This document shows, in pieces, positions 40,976 through 41,931 of a stretch of 41,931 nucleotides of DNA. The DNA is from JBDSKH01 sp050245915 (GTDB taxonomy: Bacteria > Actinomycetota > Actinomycetes > Actinomycetales > Microbacteriaceae). The translations under genes were made by a program, and so were the position numbers. Location: assembly GCA_050245915.1 (NCBI GenBank), contig JBFWWZ010000022.1, positions 1-41,931 on the forward strand. The letters run 5' to 3'. Position 1 is the first letter of the stretch. Each line of letters starts with the position of its first letter. Under the pieces are notes generated by a model. That model did not search any database. It saw only the letters and a list, made by a program, of their open reading frames with translations, and was not told the DNA's origin.

Positions 40976-41931
40976 GTTGGCAAGAGGTGCCCCTGGGTGC
41001 CGTCTGCGATATCTACGATGGCCCGCATGGCACCCCGTCGAAGACCACCGATGGACCCTGGTACCTCAGTATTTCGTCCTTGACGAACGGCCGACTATCT
41101 CTTTCTGAGTCTGCACATCTCTCTTGGGAGGATTTCCCAAAATGGACTCGTCGAGTCCAACCCCAGCCAGGCGACACTTTGTTCTCCTACGAAACGCGAA
41201 TCGGCGAGTCGGCGTTCTGGAATCTTCCGATCCCTGCGGCGCTTGGGCGCCGGATGGGCCTTCTCCGCCCTAACGCGAACGTCGAACCAAGGTTTCTCGC
41301 CTACGCGTATCGCTCACCTCAGTTTCAGGCTGAGCTTGCGAAGCGCACGATCCAAGGGGCCACCGTCAACCGCATCGCGATCGGCGAAATGTCGGGGTGG
41401 CCAATCTCAATCCCTTCTGTCGACGAGCAGCGTCGTATCTCGGAGGTCCTAGGCGCGCTCGATGACCTCGTCAGTGCGAACGAGCGAGTCAGCAACCAAT
41501 TGCGCCGGCTGCTAGCTGCGTCTGCCGACGCTGCCTCGCGCCGCGCGCGAGCGTCGGTGCGTCTGGGGGACGTCGCGAACGTGCGACGTGTGAAGACAAG
41601 TGGCCAAGGCGACACTCCTTACCTGGGTCTCGAGCACTTCGGGGAAGCTGGTGTCGGAATCGTCGGTACCGGCCGCCTTGCAGACGTATCGGGCGACCAA
41701 CAGTCGTTCACGAAAGGCGATTTGCTCTACGGAAGGCTGCGCCCCTACTTCCGCAAGGTCGATCGACCGGGGTTTTCGGGCGCCTGCTCAGGCGAGATAT
41801 GGGTTGTGACTTTCTGTGTTCAGTGGCGGCAAATCTTGCACACTACATGTCGGGGCGAGGTAAGAAGCCCCTTGACGATGCTGTTCGTCACCGTGTGGCC
41901 ACTTTCGATCTCGTCACCGCGACCCACCCAT
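40972..41931 (+). CDS. hsdS: Type I restriction specificity subunit (partial, possibly frameshifted)
   Basis: HsdS chooses the DNA target through two recognition domains. The open frame starts ATG at 40972 in the ATGA overlap with hsdM and runs off the right edge. Recognition domain 1 reads WQEVPLGAVCDIYDGPHGTP, and the following conserved helix is DEQRRISEVLGALDDLVSAN near residues 151-170. Domain 2 begins VRLGDVANVRR and reaches FSGACSGEIWVV near residue 280. After that the frame looks unlike HsdS, while the +2 frame from 41808 reads DFLCSVAANLAHYM, closer to the family. G+C is clearly lower than elsewhere, as is usual for transferred hsdS. Confidence 0.85.
   Translation, partial: MSWQEVPLGAVCDIYDGPHGTPSKTTDGPWYLSISSLTNGRLSLSESAHLSWEDFPKWTRRVQPQPGDTLFSYETRIGESAFWNLPIPAALGRRMGLLRPNANVEPRFLAYAYRSPQFQAELAKRTIQGATVNRIAIGEMSGWPISIPSVDEQRRISEVLGALDDLVSANERVSNQLRRLLAASADAASRRARASVRLGDVANVRRVKTSGQGDTPYLGLEHFGEAGVGIVGTGRLADVSGDQQSFTKGDLLYGRLRPYFRKVDRPGFSGACSGEIWVVTFCVQWRQILHTTCRGEVRSPLTMLFVTVWPLSISSPRPTH

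Noticed and set aside
35696..41931. CRISPR, BREX or phage structural genes in the island
   Set aside because: No regularly spaced repeats, and no BrxC/PglX/PglZ-like, capsid, tail or integrase proteins were seen.

Overview
The window is high-GC, gene-dense actinobacterial DNA, most likely from a Microbacteriaceae-type member of the Actinomycetota. Supporting signs are the gpsA-ddl-DUF3515-thiL-rsmD neighbourhood, an F420-dependent glucose-6-phosphate dehydrogenase, an actinobacterial protein O-mannosyltransferase, many GTG starts, and many genes whose -10 hexamer lies only 6-8 nt before the start codon (leaderless transcripts). The family assignment is inference from gene content; no database was searched.

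Positions 1-26391 are mainly housekeeping genes. They cover cell wall and cofactor synthesis (gpsA end, ddl, thiL, coaD, ispE), RNA modification and translation (rsmD, rsmI, rsmA, metG, an ABC-F protein), DNA repair (recG), methionine synthesis (O-acetylhomoserine sulfhydrylase), and transport (EamA, CorA, MFS, APC). Also present are a long-chain-type acyl-CoA dehydrogenase, Fgd, TatD, a DUF3515 lipoprotein, a DUF2207 membrane protein and a small RelE/RHH toxin-antitoxin pair. Several of these genes carry short dispersed repeats that are translated in frame.

Positions 26442-33064 hold the most unusual locus. Five tightly overlapping plus-strand genes encode an OleA/KAS III-like thiolase, a family 2 glycosyltransferase, a cytochrome P450, an OleC-like AMP ligase and an OleD-like NAD(P)-dependent reductase. 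A second, related P450 converges on them from the minus strand. This is an OleA-OleC-OleD head-to-head condensation set with no OleB beta-lactone decarboxylase in the window, and with a glycosyltransferase and P450s added. The likely product class is a modified long-chain beta-lactone or beta-hydroxy acid derivative rather than a plain olefin, which is inference.

Positions 33065-34261 hold a TMEM175-type channel divergent from the second P450, and a MarR regulator. The MarR gene is translationally coupled to an upstream CFI-box protein gene (34258-35646). Similar palindromic sites overlap the promoters of the Ole-like operon, the P450/TMEM175 pair and the CFI-box/marR operon, suggesting shared control.

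From the tRNA-Gln(UUG) gene (35696-35767) to the right end lies a defence-type island: an unrecognised 415-residue protein, a DUF262/DUF1524 (GmrSD-like) nuclease, a DUF1643 protein, and type I restriction-modification hsdM and hsdS. hsdS runs off the edge and may be frameshifted. Base composition falls towards this end. No CRISPR array, rRNA, insertion sequence or phage structural gene was seen, and no gene-free stretch exceeds about 150 bases.
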